DNA from: CAYRSS01 sp964426945
GTDB lineage: Bacteria; Planctomycetota; Phycisphaerae; UBA1845
Assembly: GCA_964426945.1 (NCBI GenBank)
Contig: CAYRSS010000008.1
Coordinates: 1-64,000, forward strand
Length of the DNA stretch: 64,000 nucleotides
Direction of reading: 5' to 3'
Part shown: positions 16,468-25,072 of the stretch, one piece after another
Layout: every line of letters begins with the position of its first letter
How positions within the stretch are numbered: position 1 is the stretch's first letter
Position numbers and translations under genes: made by a program
Notes under the pieces: model-generated
The model's input: the letters and a program-made list of their open reading frames with translations, nothing else
The model's database searches: none
Told to the model about the DNA's origin: nothing

Positions 16468-17934
16468 ATGCCCCTGATGGTTCTCCAACGCCTGTTCGCC
16501 CACGCGCACGCCCGACCCGGGGCCGAAGCGTTCACAGAACTGGACGACAGCGGTGTTCCGCGGCGAAGCCTCACGTGGGCCGACCTGGCGGCGGCCGTCG
16601 CGGCGAATGCGGCGAGCATTCGTGACGCCGCGGCCGGGCGGACGGTGCTCATCAGTTACGCCAACACACTCGAATATCCCGTTGCGTTCCTGTCGGCGCT
16701 CGCCGCGGGGAGCGCGGCGTTTCCGGTGCATCCGCGCCTGACGGCGTCAGAGCGCTTCGCTGCCGCGCAGCGCAGTGCGGCCGCGGTGGTCCTCGGCGAC
16801 GATGCCGCGGTGGCCGACCTGTCAGGGTTAGCGCTGCGCCGTTTGGGCTGCGTGGTTCACGGCGCGCCGCCGGCGGCGCCGCAGCTCGGCAATGGGGCGA
16901 ACCTGCTGCTGGAGAGCTCCGGCACGACCGGGCCGTCCAGCATCGTGCAGCGCAGCGGCGCGTCGCTCGATGCCGTCGCCCGCAACGTGGCGGAGGGGGT
17001 CGGCCTGCGTGTTGAGGATCGGGTGCTCGGTCTGGTCCCCGGCTGTCACTCGTACGGCGTCGAAAACGTCATCCTCGGCCCGGTGTGGGCGGGCTGCGCG
17101 GTCGCCCTGTGCCGGTCGGCGGATGCCCTCCTGGCGGGCGTGGTGTCTCCGGGGGCCGCGTGCACGGTGATTCCGGGCGTTCCGGCGCTGTTCGAGATGC
17201 TCTGCGCGGCCCCGGCTGCGAGCGCAGCGCCTGCCCGGCTGCGGCTGGCGTATTCCGCGGGGGCGATCCTCCCGGCGGGCGTGTTCAACGGCTTTCTGGA
17301 TCGCTACGGCCTCCGGATCGGCCAGCTCTACGGCATGACCGAGATCGGTTCCGTCACGTTCAATGCACCTGACGAACCGGACCACGACCCGATGAGCGTG
17401 GGGCGGCCCATGCAGGGAGTACAGCTGCGCGTACTCCGCGCCGGCGCTCGGCGGCTGGACGAGCCGTGCGCCGCCGGTGAAGAAGGCGAAGTGGCCGTGT
17501 CCGCGCCGTCGATGCTCTCGGGCTATCTCCGCGGCGATCCGCCGGTGTGCGAGCCGCCCGATTCGATGCGCGACGGCTTTCTGTTCACCGGCGACCTCGG
17601 CCGGCTCGACGAGAGCGGACGGCTCACCGTCACGGGTCGTCTCAAGCTGGTGGTCGATGTCGGCGGCTTCAAGGTCAATCTGCTGGAGGTTGAGCGCGCC
17701 ATCTGCGAGTACGAATCGGTTCGCGAGTGTGTCGTCGTGCCGGTGGCGGTAAGCGAAACCGTCGTGCGTCTCAAGGCGCACATTCTGCCCGCGCCCGGCG
17801 CTGACCCCATCGCGACGGAGCTGAGCGCCTTTCTGCGTTCGCGACTGTCGGCGCACAAGATCCCTCGCTCGTTCGAGATCCGATCGTCGTTCCCGCGCTC
17901 GGCGACGGGCAAGGTGCTTCGCCACCGACTGTGA
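16468..17934 (+). CDS. Acyl-AMP ligase (aryl-ACP/CoA synthetase, ANL family)
   Basis: A 488-residue adenylate-forming enzyme that would activate hydroxybenzoate as the acyl-AMP and load it on the ACP. Motifs in order are LLLESSGTTGPSSI (P-loop core A3, from 146; the usual Lys at its end is Ser), YGMTEIGSVTFN (A5), LFTGDLGRLDESG (A7), VTGRLK (A8) and PRSATGKVLRHR with the adenylation lysine Lys482 (A10). Length and order are standard. ANL ligases are core members of aryl-polyene clusters. Its stop overlaps the next start in GTGA at 17931-17934, so translation is coupled. Substrate choice (3- versus 4-hydroxybenzoate or another acid) cannot be read reliably. Confidence 0.88.
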   Translation: MPLMVLQRLFAHAHARPGAEAFTELDDSGVPRRSLTWADLAAAVAANAASIRDAAAGRTVLISYANTLEYPVAFLSALAAGSAAFPVHPRLTASERFAAAQRSAAAVVLGDDAAVADLSGLALRRLGCVVHGAPPAAPQLGNGANLLLESSGTTGPSSIVQRSGASLDAVARNVAEGVGLRVEDRVLGLVPGCHSYGVENVILGPVWAGCAVALCRSADALLAGVVSPGAACTVIPGVPALFEMLCAAPAASAAPARLRLAYSAGAILPAGVFNGFLDRYGLRIGQLYGMTEIGSVTFNAPDEPDHDPMSVGRPMQGVQLRVLRAGARRLDEPCAAGEEGEVAVSAPSMLSGYLRGDPPVCEPPDSMRDGFLFTGDLGRLDESGRLTVTGRLKLVVDVGGFKVNLLEVERAICEYESVRECVVVPVAVSETVVRLKAHILPAPGADPIATELSAFLRSRLSAHKIPRSFEIRSSFPRSATGKVLRHRL

Positions 17935-18686
17935 GGGCCATGCGGCTGCGGCATCATCTGCGCGATCGATTTCTTGCCGGGGCGGCCTCCAGCTGCCTTC
18001 TGCTTGCCGCCTGCGCGCCGCGGATTCCGCACTATCCCTCGATGTCCGACGAGGCGGCGCTGCGCGTGATGGCAGAGCGCGCCGTCACACTGAAGCACGT
18101 CACCGCGCCGTGCCGGATCGAGTTGACCCGCGCCGACGGCCGCACCGTCCGGCTGGATGGGGCGATGGCGGCCCAATGGCCCGATTCGCTGCGCCTGCGG
18201 GCGTGGAAACTGTCGCGCCCCGTGTTTGACCTCACGCTCCGACCCGACGGGCTGTGGATCTTCCAGGCGGGTGACGAAGGCGAAGGCTCGTGGGGCGGCG
18301 GTTCACTGACCGCGGCGCGTCTGCGTCGGGCCTGGTCTCTGATCGCCGCCGACCTGCGCGGCCCCGGCTGGAGCCTCGCGGGGGGCGATGGCGACTCGCT
18401 CATGGTGACCGCCGCCGAGCCGGACGACGGCTTCCGCATCGAGTGCCGGGCCGATCGCCATACGCTCACCCTGCGCGCGTGCACGCTCAGCGGCGATAGC
18501 GCCGACGGCGTCGTGACGGTGCGCTGGTCGGACTATCGCGTGGTGGACGGCGTGGTTTGGCCCCTTCGCGTGCGGCTGGATTCACCCGCCGGCTCGATCC
18601 TGATCCTGAGTGAGCCCCCGACCTTCACTGAGCCGCCGCCTCCCGGCGCCTTCGAGCCGCCCGCCCGCGCGGTCAGGCAGCCATGA
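17931..18686 (+). CDS. Outer-membrane-type lipoprotein of the pigment cluster
   Basis: A 251-residue predicted lipoprotein. Arg/His-rich n-region, hydrophobic LAGAASSCLLLAAC with the lipidation Cys28 in LLAAC. The mature part is beta-rich (CRIELTRADGRTVRLDGAM, LRLRAWKLSRPVFDLTLRPDGLW, VVTVRWSDYRVVDGVVWPLRV), resembling LolB/DUF3261-like lipid-handling proteins that accompany LolA and MMPL genes in aryl-polyene clusters. It begins with GTG in a 4-bp overlap with the ligase gene (an ATG at 17940 is an alternative) and ends in an ATGA overlap with the exporter. The Pro-rich tail EPPTFTEPPPPGAFEPP is probably disordered. Role inferred from context: accepting the pigment lipid at the outer membrane. 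Confidence 0.68.
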   Translation: MRAMRLRHHLRDRFLAGAASSCLLLAACAPRIPHYPSMSDEAALRVMAERAVTLKHVTAPCRIELTRADGRTVRLDGAMAAQWPDSLRLRAWKLSRPVFDLTLRPDGLWIFQAGDEGEGSWGGGSLTAARLRRAWSLIAADLRGPGWSLAGGDGDSLMVTAAEPDDGFRIECRADRHTLTLRACTLSGDSADGVVTVRWSDYRVVDGVVWPLRVRLDSPAGSILILSEPPTFTEPPPPGAFEPPARAVRQP

Positions 18687-21250
18687 CGGGGCCCGGCGCG
18701 CTGCTGGTGAAGCTCGGCGAAGCCGCGGTCGCCCGGCCGCGGCGCGCGGTCGCGCTCTGGCTGATCGTCGCCGCGCTGATGGGGCTGGCCGCGGCGCGGA
18801 TCCGCCCGACCGGCTCCATCGACGCCGTGCTCACCGAGGGCCCGGCCTCCGAGGCGCTGGGCCGCGTCGTCCGCGAGTTCGGCGTCGTCGACAACCTCAT
18901 TCTGCTCGCCACCGTCACTCCTGCGGAGACGGATCCGCACGGCCGGCTCCTGCGTTTCGCTCGACAGTTCGAACAGGCCGTGCGCGGCTCGCCTGCGCTC
19001 GATGCGCAGTGTGCAGAGATCGCCTCCGGCCCGATGCCCGAGATGGTCGCGTTTGTGCGCGAGCGCGTGGCTCCGTCGGCGCTGTGGCTCGTTGACGACG
19101 CGACGCTGGACGCCGTACTGGCCCGTCTGACGCCGGAAGAGATGCGCGCGCAGATTCGCCGCGGCGAAGAGCTGATGGCCGCGCCGGCGGCGGGCGGCGC
19201 CATCGCCCGCGCGATCGTGCGCGATCCGCTGCGGCTCTACGAGGTGCTCATGCCCGCCTTCGCCGGAAGGCTGCCGGCGGTCTCCCCGCTCGACCGAGAG
19301 CCGCTGACCCTCTCGCGCGACGGCCGAACGCTCATGATGCGCGTGGTCGGCACGCGGCCCGCATCAGACCTCGACTTCGCCCGCACCTTCACGGCAGACC
19401 TGACCGCGCTGGCTCAGCGCGAGGCTGGCGACGACTTGACCATCGAGGCCACCGGCGCGTACGCGATCGCCACCACGGCGGAGCGGGCGATCCGCGCCGA
19501 TCTCGTGGGTACGATCACGGGATCCGTCGGGCTGCTGCTGATTCTCTTTCTGCTGGTCTACCGCCGGCCGGCGCGGTTCCTCATGGCCATGGCGCCTGTC
19601 GGCGTCGGCATGGCCGCGGCGTTCGGACTGGGCTCGTTCTTCTTCCCCGGGCTGACGCCCGCGGCGGGGGCGATCGGCGCCGTACTGGCGGGGCTCTCGA
19701 TCGACTACAGCATTCACTACCTGTCGCATTTCGCGAGCGACCTGCAGGCCACCGCCAGCCCGCCCCGGGCCGCCGGCCTCGCGCTGGCCCATGTGGCCCC
19801 GGCGATGGCGATGGCCTGCGCAACGTCGCTCATCGGGTTCCTCGCGATCGGGCAGTCGTCCGTGCCGGCCCTGCGGCAGTTCGCGTGGCTGGGGCTGTTC
19901 GGGCTGGCCGGGGCGATGCTCGCGACGATCACGCTGCTGCCGGCGTTGCTCACGCTGTCCGCGCGGCGCGCGGCGGAGGCGAAGCCCGATTGCCCGCCGC
20001 GACAGCTGATGCTGCCGCTGGCCCGCCGCGTCACGGTCCGCCCGGTGCGCTGGGCCGCGCCGCTGTTGCTGGTGGTGGTCATAGGGGGCGCCGGGGCGCT
20101 GTTGGCGCCGGGCCCGTTCATGCCGCTGGAACACGACCTGACGGTGATGCACCCGCGGCCGAACCCGCCGCTCGACCTCCAGCACGCCCTGCCCGAGCGG
20201 TTCGGTTTCGATCCCGATTCGCTGCTCGTGCACCTGTCCGCGCCGAACGAAACGGGGCTGCTACGGACGGCGCACCGTGTGGATCGCGCCCTGCGCGGCG
20301 AAGCAGCCCGCGCGGTGGGGGTGGTGGGGGCGCTTGGCCCCGCCGCCGTGCTTCCCGATCCCGACGCCGCCGAAGCGCGCGCGGCGCGGCTACGCTCGAT
20401 CGACGCCGAAGCGATCGTCCGCGGCTTCGAGGCGGCGCTGGCCGAGAGCGTGTTCGAGTCCGCCGCGTTCGCGGCCTACGGCGAGTTCCTGCGCCGCCTG
20501 CTGGCGGCCCCGTCGCCGCCCGACTGGGCAGACCTGAGGCGATACCCCTCCGTCGCCGGGCTGATCCTTCCCCGGCAGGAGATCGCGGGCACCGGCGAGG
20601 TGCGCGAGGCGCTGGTGGTGATCTTCTCTGACCAAGCGCGCACACAGCGGGCCCAGCGCGACGCCGCCATCGAGGCCATCCGCGGCCTGCTCGCACCGAT
20701 CGACGGCGCGGTCCTCACCGGCATCAGCGTCGTCGGCTACGACACCGAGCACCGCGTCCGCGGCGATCTCGCCCGCCTGCTCGGTGTCGCCCTGGCGCTG
20801 GTGCTGGTCGCGCTGCTGGTCTACTTCCGCAGCCTCGCGGCCACGGTGCTGGCGCTGGTCCCGTGCGTGTTCGGCCTGATCTGCCTGGCGGAGCTGGCCG
20901 ACGTGCTGGGCCTGCGGCTGAACATGGTGAACCTGATCGGCGCGCCCATTCTCATCGGCATGGGGGTGGATGCGGGGATCTTCCTGGTGAGCCTGGCCGA
21001 AGCGGTCCGGCGGCAGCGCGCTTCCGCCGTGGCGCTGGCCGATCGGCTGGCGACCGGTTGCGAGGCGGTGTGCCTTTCGACGCTGACGACGGTGCTGTCC
21101 TTCGGGACGCTCTCGCTGGCCAGCACGCCGGCGATCCGCAGCCTGGGGGCGATGCTGGCGCTGGCCATGCTGGCGACGCTGGCGGGCTCGGTGATGCTGC
21201 TGGTGCCGATGCTGGTGCTGCGGCACCGGCGGCTGACGGGCTCTGACTGA
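18683..21250 (+). CDS. MMPL/RND-superfamily exporter
   Basis: An 855-residue inner-membrane protein with the two-fold RND layout: one TM helix near residue 25-45, a periplasmic loop to about 265, a block of five helices (LLLILFLLVYRRP through MLATITLLPALLT, about 275-435), a second TM helix near 455, a second loop, and a last block of helices (LALVLVALLVYFRSLA to MLLVPMLVL, about 690-845). Conserved GLSIDYSIHYLSHF and GMGVDAGIFLVSLAEA carry the proton-relay Asp residues. It is the MMPL-type transporter found in aryl-polyene clusters, likely extruding the lipid-linked pigment. It starts in an ATGA overlap with the lipoprotein gene and is the last gene of the operon. Confidence 0.9.
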   Translation: MTGPGALLVKLGEAAVARPRRAVALWLIVAALMGLAAARIRPTGSIDAVLTEGPASEALGRVVREFGVVDNLILLATVTPAETDPHGRLLRFARQFEQAVRGSPALDAQCAEIASGPMPEMVAFVRERVAPSALWLVDDATLDAVLARLTPEEMRAQIRRGEELMAAPAAGGAIARAIVRDPLRLYEVLMPAFAGRLPAVSPLDREPLTLSRDGRTLMMRVVGTRPASDLDFARTFTADLTALAQREAGDDLTIEATGAYAIATTAERAIRADLVGTITGSVGLLLILFLLVYRRPARFLMAMAPVGVGMAAAFGLGSFFFPGLTPAAGAIGAVLAGLSIDYSIHYLSHFASDLQATASPPRAAGLALAHVAPAMAMACATSLIGFLAIGQSSVPALRQFAWLGLFGLAGAMLATITLLPALLTLSARRAAEAKPDCPPRQLMLPLARRVTVRPVRWAAPLLLVVVIGGAGALLAPGPFMPLEHDLTVMHPRPNPPLDLQHALPERFGFDPDSLLVHLSAPNETGLLRTAHRVDRALRGEAARAVGVVGALGPAAVLPDPDAAEARAARLRSIDAEAIVRGFEAALAESVFESAAFAAYGEFLRRLLAAPSPPDWADLRRYPSVAGLILPRQEIAGTGEVREALVVIFSDQARTQRAQRDAAIEAIRGLLAPIDGAVLTGISVVGYDTEHRVRGDLARLLGVALALVLVALLVYFRSLAATVLALVPCVFGLICLAELADVLGLRLNMVNLIGAPILIGMGVDAGIFLVSLAEAVRRQRASAVALADRLATGCEAVCLSTLTTVLSFGTLSLASTPAIRSLGAMLALAMLATLAGSVMLLVPMLVLRHRRLTGSD

Positions 21251-21255
21251 CCCTG

Positions 21256-21293
21256 CCCGGTCGACGGCGATGCTCCGACGCCGTCGACCCGGG
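21256..21293. terminator. Hairpin between two convergent genes
   Basis: GGTCGACGGCG (21259-21269) pairs perfectly with CGCCGTCGACC (21279-21289) around a 9-nt loop, and flanking CCC/GGG extends the stem. It lies just after the exporter stop and before the end of the opposing lipoprotein gene. It has no T-run, so a bidirectional stem-type terminator is plausible, not certain. Confidence 0.5.
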
Positions 21294-21322
21294 GAGGATC
21301 CGGCGGCCCCGAGAGGGCCGCA

Positions 21323-23686
21323 CTACAAAGGACAAATCTCGATGCCGTCGGCCATCTGCTGCGTGGTCGACTCGCCGTCACTCTGGTGCAGTTCGGCGAT
21401 CAGGATGTATCCGCCCGAGCTCAGGCCCTGCAGGTCAGGCGCCTGGACCGTGAGGTATCGCGCCTGCGGCGTGGCGATCGACTCGCGACGAAGCAGGCGG
21501 TGCCGCGGGTCGTCCTTGCCATCCACGGGGATGCGCCCGTCGACGGTGATCCAGATGTCGATCTCGACCGGTTCGACCGAGCCGCAGCCGCCCACGCGGT
21601 AGGCGACCTGCACCACCGGATCGCCGCCGGTGGTCGCGGAGGCCGACTGTCCGGCGGGGGCGGCGACAGGGGCGAGGCACGGGGTGGGGGCGCGCTCCAC
21701 GGAAATGACCTCGAGTGGCGCCCGCACGCAGATCAGGCCGGGGGCCACGAACGTCTCCACCACCTCGGGCGTGGTCAGGATCACGTGCAGCTCGAAGACG
21801 CCGGGCTCGTCCGCGCCGGAAAGCACGACCAGGTCGGTCGCGACGGTAACGGGCTCGGCCAGGCTCGGCCGCTCGCCCGTGGCGACCACGGGAAGGTCGA
21901 ACGTCAGCGACCCGCCCGCGGCCCGATTGGTCAGGCGATAGCGAGCCGAAAGGCCGGCGCTGCTCTCGATGCCGCCCAGCAGGACGACGAGCGGCTGCCC
22001 GGGGCGGATCGTCAGGTCGCCTGCAGGCTCGATGACGGTGATGTCCGTGATCGGTGTGGACTCCTCCTGCGGCGGGGCGAAGACGCGGACGCGGCCGGTG
22101 ACACGCTGCGTAAAGGTCTCGCGGCCGTCGGTGATGCGGGCGACGAGACGACAATCGAGGAACGTGATCACCTCGTCCGGGTTGTCCGGGGCGGCGGTGG
22201 ACTGCCACGCGGCATCGACGGGCAGCGCGCTCCAATCCACCGTCAGCGTCGCCGTGTCAAACGCATCGCCGTCGGGGTCTTCGGCGATGCCGGACTGCAG
22301 CGTGATCTCGTCGCCATCGAGCGGGGCTGACAGCGCAAAGTCGGGATCGAGCAACAGCGAGATCATCGCGTTGTCGTCCGGGTCGGCGTCGTCCCACGTC
22401 ACCACGAACGTGCCCTGGCCGTCGATCGTTCGCGTGCCGATCGGCTCGACCGCCATGGTCGGGGCGACGTTGGGCGTTTCGATGATGACGACGGGGGTGA
22501 CGACAATCGCGCCTTCTCGCCGCGACTGGTACGACAGCTTGCCGTCGCTGATGGTCGCGATCAGGTCATACCGCCCGGGCAGCACGCCGGCCAGGCTGAA
22601 CGCGCCCGAATCGCCCGCGGCGCCATCCTCGTCCTCGCGGCGCTGCGGCGACAGGTCGTACCGAACGCCCGCGACGACCGGATCAAACGCCGAGCCGACC
22701 AGCGCAAAGGCGATCAGGGCGTCATCGTCGTCATCGCTGTCGATCCACCGGATGGTCAACTGTTCGCCGGTCGCGACGCTGACCTCCGCAAAGGCGGCGG
22801 GAGCAGTGATTTCGACGAACGGGGCCTTGTTGGTCTCGCTTTCAAAGACGCTGACGAATCCCGGCGCCTTGGCCTCGATGAGCGTACGGCCGTCGTCCAG
22901 GATGACCGCGACGCGGTAGGGACCGCTCGGTATGCCCTGGAGCACGACGCGAACCTCGTCGGCTGGGCCGTCCGGCGCGGCCGACACGACCGGTGCGAGT
23001 TGCACGAACGGGCTGTCCTCGCGCGCGGTGGAGCGCAGGCCGACGGCCACGATGGCCCCTTCACCCGCTTCGTCGCGCCAAGCGACGCGGAGCGTCTCGC
23101 CGAGTGCCAGGCTCATGTCACGAGCGGGCTCGATCACCTCCAGCGAAAGCGCCGGGGCGGGCTCGTCGATCACCGGCGGGTCGTCGTCGGCGGGCGGGTC
23201 CGGGTTGACCGGCGGGTCGACGGGGGGATAAACCGGATCGTCGATCACCGGCGGCTCGGGGCTCACGCGGTACTCAGCCGGGCGCAGCTCGTCGAAGTCG
23301 CGGCCGTAGATCGTCTCGAGCGCGGGCAGCGTCTTGCCGGTGCGCGAGGCGCCGGAGAAGTGAATGCGTTCGGCGGAAGCGGGGGCGTCGATCTGCGTGG
23401 CGGTGCCGGCCAGCACGTCGAGCAGGGCGACATGCGTCAGCCCCTCCCCGTTCAGGAAGCGGAGCGTGACCAGCACGCGCGTATCAATTTCGTTGTAGAC
23501 CTTGGCGGAGGCGCGGCCGACGGGGGAGGGCCGCGCGGGAGAAGCATCAGGCTGAGCGGTCACGTCACCCACGGAGCCGACCGGCCGCTCACCGGCATCG
23601 CTCACGAGCGTACCGGTTCCGCAGCCGCCGAGCACCGTACTCAGGAGGACGGTCACGCCGCACAGGGAGGTACGGATGACGCGCAT
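21323..23686 (-). CDS. Large secreted lipoprotein with repeated Ig-like domains
   Basis: A 787-residue lipoprotein: MRVIRTSLCGVTVLLSTVLGGC with lipidation Cys22 (LGGC). After about 100 residues comes a Pro/Asp-rich spacer (PPVIDDPVYPPVDPP and so on), then at least four beta-sandwich units of about 100 residues. These open with phrases such as LSLEVIEPARDMSLALGE, PFVEITAPAAFAEVSVATGE, PTMAVEPIGTRTIDGQG and DITVIEPAGDLTIRPGQ, and contain IRWIDSDDDDDALIAF and VTWDDADPDDNAMISL, typical of Ig/cadherin-like folds with acidic, probably calcium-binding turns. No catalytic motif is visible. The ATG at 23686 has GGAG nine nt upstream; the open frame continues further upstream without a signal peptide, so that part is not used. 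Cell-surface structural or adhesion role by inference. Confidence 0.72.
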   Translation of the reverse strand: MRVIRTSLCGVTVLLSTVLGGCGTGTLVSDAGERPVGSVGDVTAQPDASPARPSPVGRASAKVYNEIDTRVLVTLRFLNGEGLTHVALLDVLAGTATQIDAPASAERIHFSGASRTGKTLPALETIYGRDFDELRPAEYRVSPEPPVIDDPVYPPVDPPVNPDPPADDDPPVIDEPAPALSLEVIEPARDMSLALGETLRVAWRDEAGEGAIVAVGLRSTAREDSPFVQLAPVVSAAPDGPADEVRVVLQGIPSGPYRVAVILDDGRTLIEAKAPGFVSVFESETNKAPFVEITAPAAFAEVSVATGEQLTIRWIDSDDDDDALIAFALVGSAFDPVVAGVRYDLSPQRREDEDGAAGDSGAFSLAGVLPGRYDLIATISDGKLSYQSRREGAIVVTPVVIIETPNVAPTMAVEPIGTRTIDGQGTFVVTWDDADPDDNAMISLLLDPDFALSAPLDGDEITLQSGIAEDPDGDAFDTATLTVDWSALPVDAAWQSTAAPDNPDEVITFLDCRLVARITDGRETFTQRVTGRVRVFAPPQEESTPITDITVIEPAGDLTIRPGQPLVVLLGGIESSAGLSARYRLTNRAAGGSLTFDLPVVATGERPSLAEPVTVATDLVVLSGADEPGVFELHVILTTPEVVETFVAPGLICVRAPLEVISVERAPTPCLAPVAAPAGQSASATTGGDPVVQVAYRVGGCGSVEPVEIDIWITVDGRIPVDGKDDPRHRLLRRESIATPQARYLTVQAPDLQGLSSGGYILIAELHQSDGESTTQQMADGIEICPL

Positions 23687-23918
23687 GGGCGAAGCTCCGA
23701 CGCAGCACCCCAAGGAAACGAACGCTCTCCTCGGTTCCGTCGAACGTCGCGCAGGCGAAGTGCTGATACCGATAGCCGCGCGACCACGACAACCACGGGC
23801 GAGCCGACTCTGGCCCGACCATCCCCCATCCTTAGAATAACGGACTCCGGCCGTCCGATCAACGCGATTGCGGCGAGACGGCATGCGGTAGTCCCCCTGA
23901 AAGGCAGGCTCCTGAGCC

Positions 23919-25004
23919 GTGGAATACCTCCGTTGGGCCAAGCTGCACGACCGGCTGCGTTATGAAATGACCGTCAGCGGCATGCCCGCGCCGCTGCCAG
24001 GAGAGTTCAGTTTCGCCAGTTCCCCACCGCCGCTGGTTGCGCAGGGGGGCTACGGGCATCCTGAGCTGATCGACGCGATCGCACGTCGTTATGCAGTTGC
24101 ACAAAGCGGCGTGGTGCCGGTGCCCGGCACAAGTTCGGGAATTTTCATCGCCCTGGCGGCGTGCGCGAATCATTCCGACGTCGTCGCGCTGGAGCGACCG
24201 GTCTACGACCCGGTGCGGCGTGCCGCCCGGTTCCTGGGGCTCCAGGTTCTGGAGTTGGCGCGTTCGCCGGGGCGCGAATTCGCGATCGATCACGACGCGG
24301 TGGAGGCGGCGTTGCGTGCCGGGGCGCGGGTGGTGTTCCTGACCAACCTGCACAACCCCAGCGGCCAGTACATCGCGCCGGCCGACATGAAGCGCATCGC
24401 CGATCGGTGCGCGCAGCTTCGCGCGACCCTGATCGTGGACGAGGTCTACCTGGACTCGACGCACATCGTCCGCGACGAGCCGCTGTGGACCGCCGCCGCC
24501 TTCGGCGATCACGTGGTCACCATCAACTCGCTGACGAAAGTCTACGGCCTGCCGGGGCTGCGCGTCGGCTGGATCCTCGCCGGCGAAGCCGTGGCGGATC
24601 GGGCTCGCCGGATCATGGACCTCTTGAGCGTGGACAACGCCTCGCCCTCAGCCGTGCTCGGGCTCGAAGCCCTGCGCCGAATCCACGAACTGGAAGACCG
24701 GTTCCGCGAGACCCACCGGCGCGGGCAGTCGCTGTTCCGCGACTGGCTGGAGCGCAACGCTGCCTTCGGCGGCTATGACAACCACGGCGCAATCTTCGAG
24801 TGCCTGCGCCTGCCCGAGGGGGTGAGCAGCGAGCGGCTCTGCGCCCACCTGCGCGAGCACCACGACGTTCAGGTGACCCCCGGCGGGTTCTTCGACCTGG
24901 AAGATCACATCCGCGTCAGCCTGACCCTTCCCGAGGGCGATCTGGAGGAAGCGCTGACGCGGCTGGGCAAGGGGCTTCGCGAGTTGCGTGCCGCGCGGAC
25001 CTGA
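23919..25004 (+). CDS. PLP-dependent class I/II aminotransferase
   Basis: A 361-residue fold-type I aminotransferase. Visible landmarks are GGYGHPELIDAIARRY, PVPGTSSGIFIALAA (cofactor phosphate region), ALERPVYDPVRRAA, LTNLHNPSGQYIA (the Asn-His/Pro motif near the PLP ring), IVDEVYLDS (Asp and Tyr contacting PLP), SLTKVYGLPGLRVGW with the Schiff-base Lys207, and the C-terminal DHIRVSLTLP with the substrate-carboxylate Arg. It is cytoplasmic. The start is a GTG at 23919 preceded by AGGC; the first internal Met is 17 codons later. The amino-group donor and acceptor cannot be assigned; the small N-terminal domain and the LPGLRVGW variant fit the aspartate/kynurenine-like clade. 68 bp to the next gene. 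Confidence 0.85.
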   Translation: MEYLRWAKLHDRLRYEMTVSGMPAPLPGEFSFASSPPPLVAQGGYGHPELIDAIARRYAVAQSGVVPVPGTSSGIFIALAACANHSDVVALERPVYDPVRRAARFLGLQVLELARSPGREFAIDHDAVEAALRAGARVVFLTNLHNPSGQYIAPADMKRIADRCAQLRATLIVDEVYLDSTHIVRDEPLWTAAAFGDHVVTINSLTKVYGLPGLRVGWILAGEAVADRARRIMDLLSVDNASPSAVLGLEALRRIHELEDRFRETHRRGQSLFRDWLERNAAFGGYDNHGAIFECLRLPEGVSSERLCAHLREHHDVQVTPGGFFDLEDHIRVSLTLPEGDLEEALTRLGKGLRELRAART

Positions 25005-25072
25005 ATCAAGACGGGCCTCGGTCGGCGGAGAATCTCTTGCCGGCCGCGCCGCGGGAGGAAACAATCCGCGTG

